From assembly GCF_012927185.1 (NCBI RefSeq), contig NZ_JABBGB010000001.1, forward strand, positions 2,232,001 through 2,296,000: a stretch of 64,000 nucleotides of DNA. Direction: 5' to 3'. Below the pieces are notes generated by a model. It worked only from the letters and a program-made list of their open reading frames with translations. It ran no database searches and had not been told where the DNA came from. Below, piece by piece: positions 62,618-64,000 of the stretch (position 1 is its first letter; each line of letters opens with the position of its first letter). A program made the position numbers and the translations under genes. This DNA is from Pseudoflavitalea sp. G-6-1-2 (GTDB taxonomy: Bacteria; Bacteroidota; Bacteroidia; Chitinophagales; Chitinophagaceae).

Positions 62618-63265
62618 TCAGGCATAGTTATTCAGCTTGCAGATATTCATCCTGAGTATCTGAACAGCCCTTACTTTCTGGTTCTTTACAGTATGTACCG
62701 ATACATCGAGCGCGCGGGCGATTTCGTGGTTGCGCATGTTCTCAAAGATGCTCATCTTCAATACTTTCTTCGATTGTGTGGGCAGTTTTTCTATCTGCTG
62801 ATAGATCTCTGCAATCACTTCTGCACGCACAATGCTGTTGAGTACATGATCGTCTGCATCACCTCTCAGATAGGCCAGTTCTTTAATGGAAGCAATATCG
62901 CGCTGACTCTGTTTGAGATGATTCAGTGCCGCATTGCGCGTAGTGATGTAAAGAAATGCCTTGATGTTCTGGATACTCCGAAAATCGGTATGCTTCTTCC
63001 ACAGCTTCATGAAAGAGTCTTCCACAATGTCCTGCGCAGCAGGCTTATCGTGCAAGATCCTTTCCGCGAAATAGCAGAGCGGAGCATAGTAAAGTTTAAA
63101 GAGACTGAGCATTATGTCAGCATTGCCCTTCCTGAGTTCCGTCACCAGTGCCGAATCGGTTTCTGCCAATAACTGACTGGTGTAAGAAACAGGCGGCATC
63201 TCTTGTGTGGTTTCTTCCGGATGTGTACCATATCCGGAATTGTCAGGCAACTGTAACCTCATCAT
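62618..63265 (-). CDS. ECF sigma factor, Bacteroidota SusC-associated type
   Basis: 215 residues, length typical of this expansion. Region 2: LYYAPLCYFAERILHDKPAA and QDIVEDSFMKLWKKH, with FLYITTRNAALNHL. Region 4: LPTQSKKVLKMSIFENMRNH followed by EIARALDVSVHTVKNQK. In Bacteroidota such factors are normally followed by a FecR anti-sigma gene and a SusC/SusD pair. None follows here; a terminator, 900 bases and an N-terminal FecR-like fragment come next. The signal it answers is unknown. Confidence 0.9.
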   Translation of the reverse strand: MMRLQLPDNSGYGTHPEETTQEMPPVSYTSQLLAETDSALVTELRKGNADIMLSLFKLYYAPLCYFAERILHDKPAAQDIVEDSFMKLWKKHTDFRSIQNIKAFLYITTRNAALNHLKQSQRDIASIKELAYLRGDADDHVLNSIVRAEVIAEIYQQIEKLPTQSKKVLKMSIFENMRNHEIARALDVSVHTVKNQKVRAVQILRMNICKLNNYA

Positions 63266-63678
63266 CCGCTGTTTAATACTTCAAAAAAATATAGGTGCAA
63301 GCATTGGCCTGGCTTAACAGTTACCTATATGCGAAAAAACATAAAGGCAATAGAAAGCCACCAACAATGTCATGTGTGTGGTGAACCCAATAAATAATTT
63401 GTGAAGCGGGGGGATAAGTAACGTAGTTGATCAGCCGCATGCCCGATAGCCATTACAGCAACAGCCATTTGAACGGTTGAATTGTTTTTTTTGATCCCGC
63501 TTACATTGCGAGCCTTAATAAAGAATGAAAAGTTGTTATCCCAATTTGTGAAAGCTACTAAAAAAGAATTGACGTGTATCCGGGTACAATTTTACAAGTA
63601 ATTATGGTACCCGCAAAATTCATTTTGTGAAATGAAACGGGTATAACGGGGACTTCGAAATACTTGACCGGATGCGGG

Positions 63679-63686
63679 TATCTTTG
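63679..63686 (+). promoter_or_regulatory. -7 element (TATCTTTG), candidate promoter of the ROK gene
   Basis: Exact TAnnTTTG, overlapped at its 5' end by a CGGGTAT box (63675-63681). A TTGAC lies 12 bases upstream, closer than usual. If it is the promoter, the leader is about 260 bases. Confidence 0.5.
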
Positions 63687-63878
63687 CGGGTTTGCAGGCG
63701 TGTCAGCCAGCAGTTTTCAGCCCATCGGAAGACTGAGTGACTGGTAATCAATATCGGGTTTCGGAATATGGTTTTTCAACCAACTTGCTTCTTTCCGGGT
63801 ATCAGCGTTTTTTTTGAGAAAACCGCTGTTGCAACAGCTGACTTTTTACGGGTATAATTTCAACGGGGGAGAAAAATT

Positions 63879-63935
63879 ATGAGCCTTCATTTTTTTCATT
63901 ATCTTCACGGAGGTTTGCTAAAACGATTTAGTTAG
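63879..63935 (+). CDS. Possible 18-codon leader ORF
   Basis: Starts with ATG after a GGGGGAG ribosome-binding site and ends at TAG, encoding MSLHFFHYLHGGLLKRFS. It lies 18 bases before the ROK start. Three His in 18 codons. Translation is unproven; it may be chance. Confidence 0.3.
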   Translation: MSLHFFHYLHGGLLKRFS

Positions 63936-63953
63936 CAGGTTTCAACACTTCCC

Positions 63954-64000
63954 ATGAATTTTGATCTCATTGCCGGCGTAGATATCGGCGGAACTCATAT
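63954..64000 (+). CDS. ROK family sugar kinase, 5' end only (cut by the window)
   Basis: Only 15 codons and two bases are visible: MNFDLIAGVDIGGTH. IAGVDIGGTH is the phosphate-1 motif of ROK-family glucokinases and transcriptional repressors. The lack of an N-terminal HTH favours a kinase (glucose, fructose or N-acetyl-hexosamine) over an NagC-type repressor. Downstream sequence is needed for the substrate. Confidence 0.75.
   Translation, partial: MNFDLIAGVDIGGTH

Larger units (their letters stand above)
63266..63953. promoter_or_regulatory. Regulatory region, 688 bases, with repeated CGGGTAT/C boxes
   Basis: Between the divergent sigma gene and the ROK gene. The heptamer CGGGTAT or CGGGTAC occurs at 63581, 63607 (minus), 63638, 63675, 63796 and 63849; CGGGTTT occurs at 63687 and 63755. 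One box overlaps the -7 element. The rest of the region shows no gene except a short leader ORF at 63879. Confidence 0.55.

Noticed and set aside
1-64000. CRISPR array, rRNA genes, prophage or integrative element
   Set aside because: No regularly spaced repeats, no rRNA-like sequence, and no integrase, capsid or transposase genes were found.

Overview
The window looks like chromosomal DNA of a Bacteroidota bacterium, most likely family Chitinophagaceae (Chitinophaga-like). The evidence is -7 promoter elements of the form TAnnTTTG, a type IX secretion (T9SS) sorting domain and PorQ, several Bacteroidota-specific families (DUF5683, DUF4382, PorT-like barrels), paired ECF sigma/anti-sigma genes, and the gene order parA-parB-DUF5683-dapB. 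No prophage, plasmid replication module, CRISPR array, rRNA operon or intact transposase is visible.

Layout. 1-8 kb: two exported proteins of unknown role, ClpB, a DsbA-fold protein without its CXXC, an outer-membrane POTRA/barrel protein and a DUF72 protein. 8-13 kb: an atypical tRNA-like gene with terminator-like hairpins, a sterol-desaturase-type membrane enzyme, a strong 25-bp operator-like palindrome, a DUF4382 lipoprotein, a coiled-coil surface protein and QueD. 13-25 kb: mostly housekeeping and envelope genes (DoxX, M61 protease, guanine deaminase, ECF sigma with putative anti-sigma, NlpC/P60, pyrophosphatase, PhoH, thioredoxin, S-adenosylhomocysteinase), with a 154-bp MITE-like element at 15.2-15.4 kb. 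25.7-30 kb: Rrf2 and orphan LuxR-type regulators, then the chromosome-partition/lysine operon. 30-36 kb: a metallophosphoesterase, duplicated small outer-membrane barrels and a T9SS cargo protein. 36-45 kb: redox and regulatory genes (alcohol dehydrogenase, AraC, DoxX, DUF4345, Crp/Fnr), Lon, PorQ, a stand-alone receiver and BioB.

45.3-55.6 kb is the most interesting region. It is a tightly packed minus-strand run starting at one clear promoter. It encodes a small lipoprotein, a UbiA-like membrane protein, two GT-C-like multi-pass proteins, an M42 peptidase, a 62-residue membrane protein with a DPGSGS motif, a kinase-like/methyltransferase fusion and two paralogous membrane-anchored alkaline-phosphatase-superfamily enzymes. 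I infer an uncharacterised envelope glycan or lipid modification system.

55.6-64 kb: a LuxE-like acyl-protein synthetase, a probable D-amino-acid utilisation pair (D-threonine-aldolase-type PLP enzyme plus GntP permease), a membrane metal-dependent hydrolase, an AraC regulator, an isolated FecR-N-terminus-like protein, an ECF sigma factor, and the first 15 codons of a ROK-family sugar kinase. The ROK gene sits behind a long leader holding repeated CGGGTAT boxes and a possible 18-codon upstream ORF.

All functional calls come from reading motifs and general family knowledge; no database search was run. GC content was not counted.
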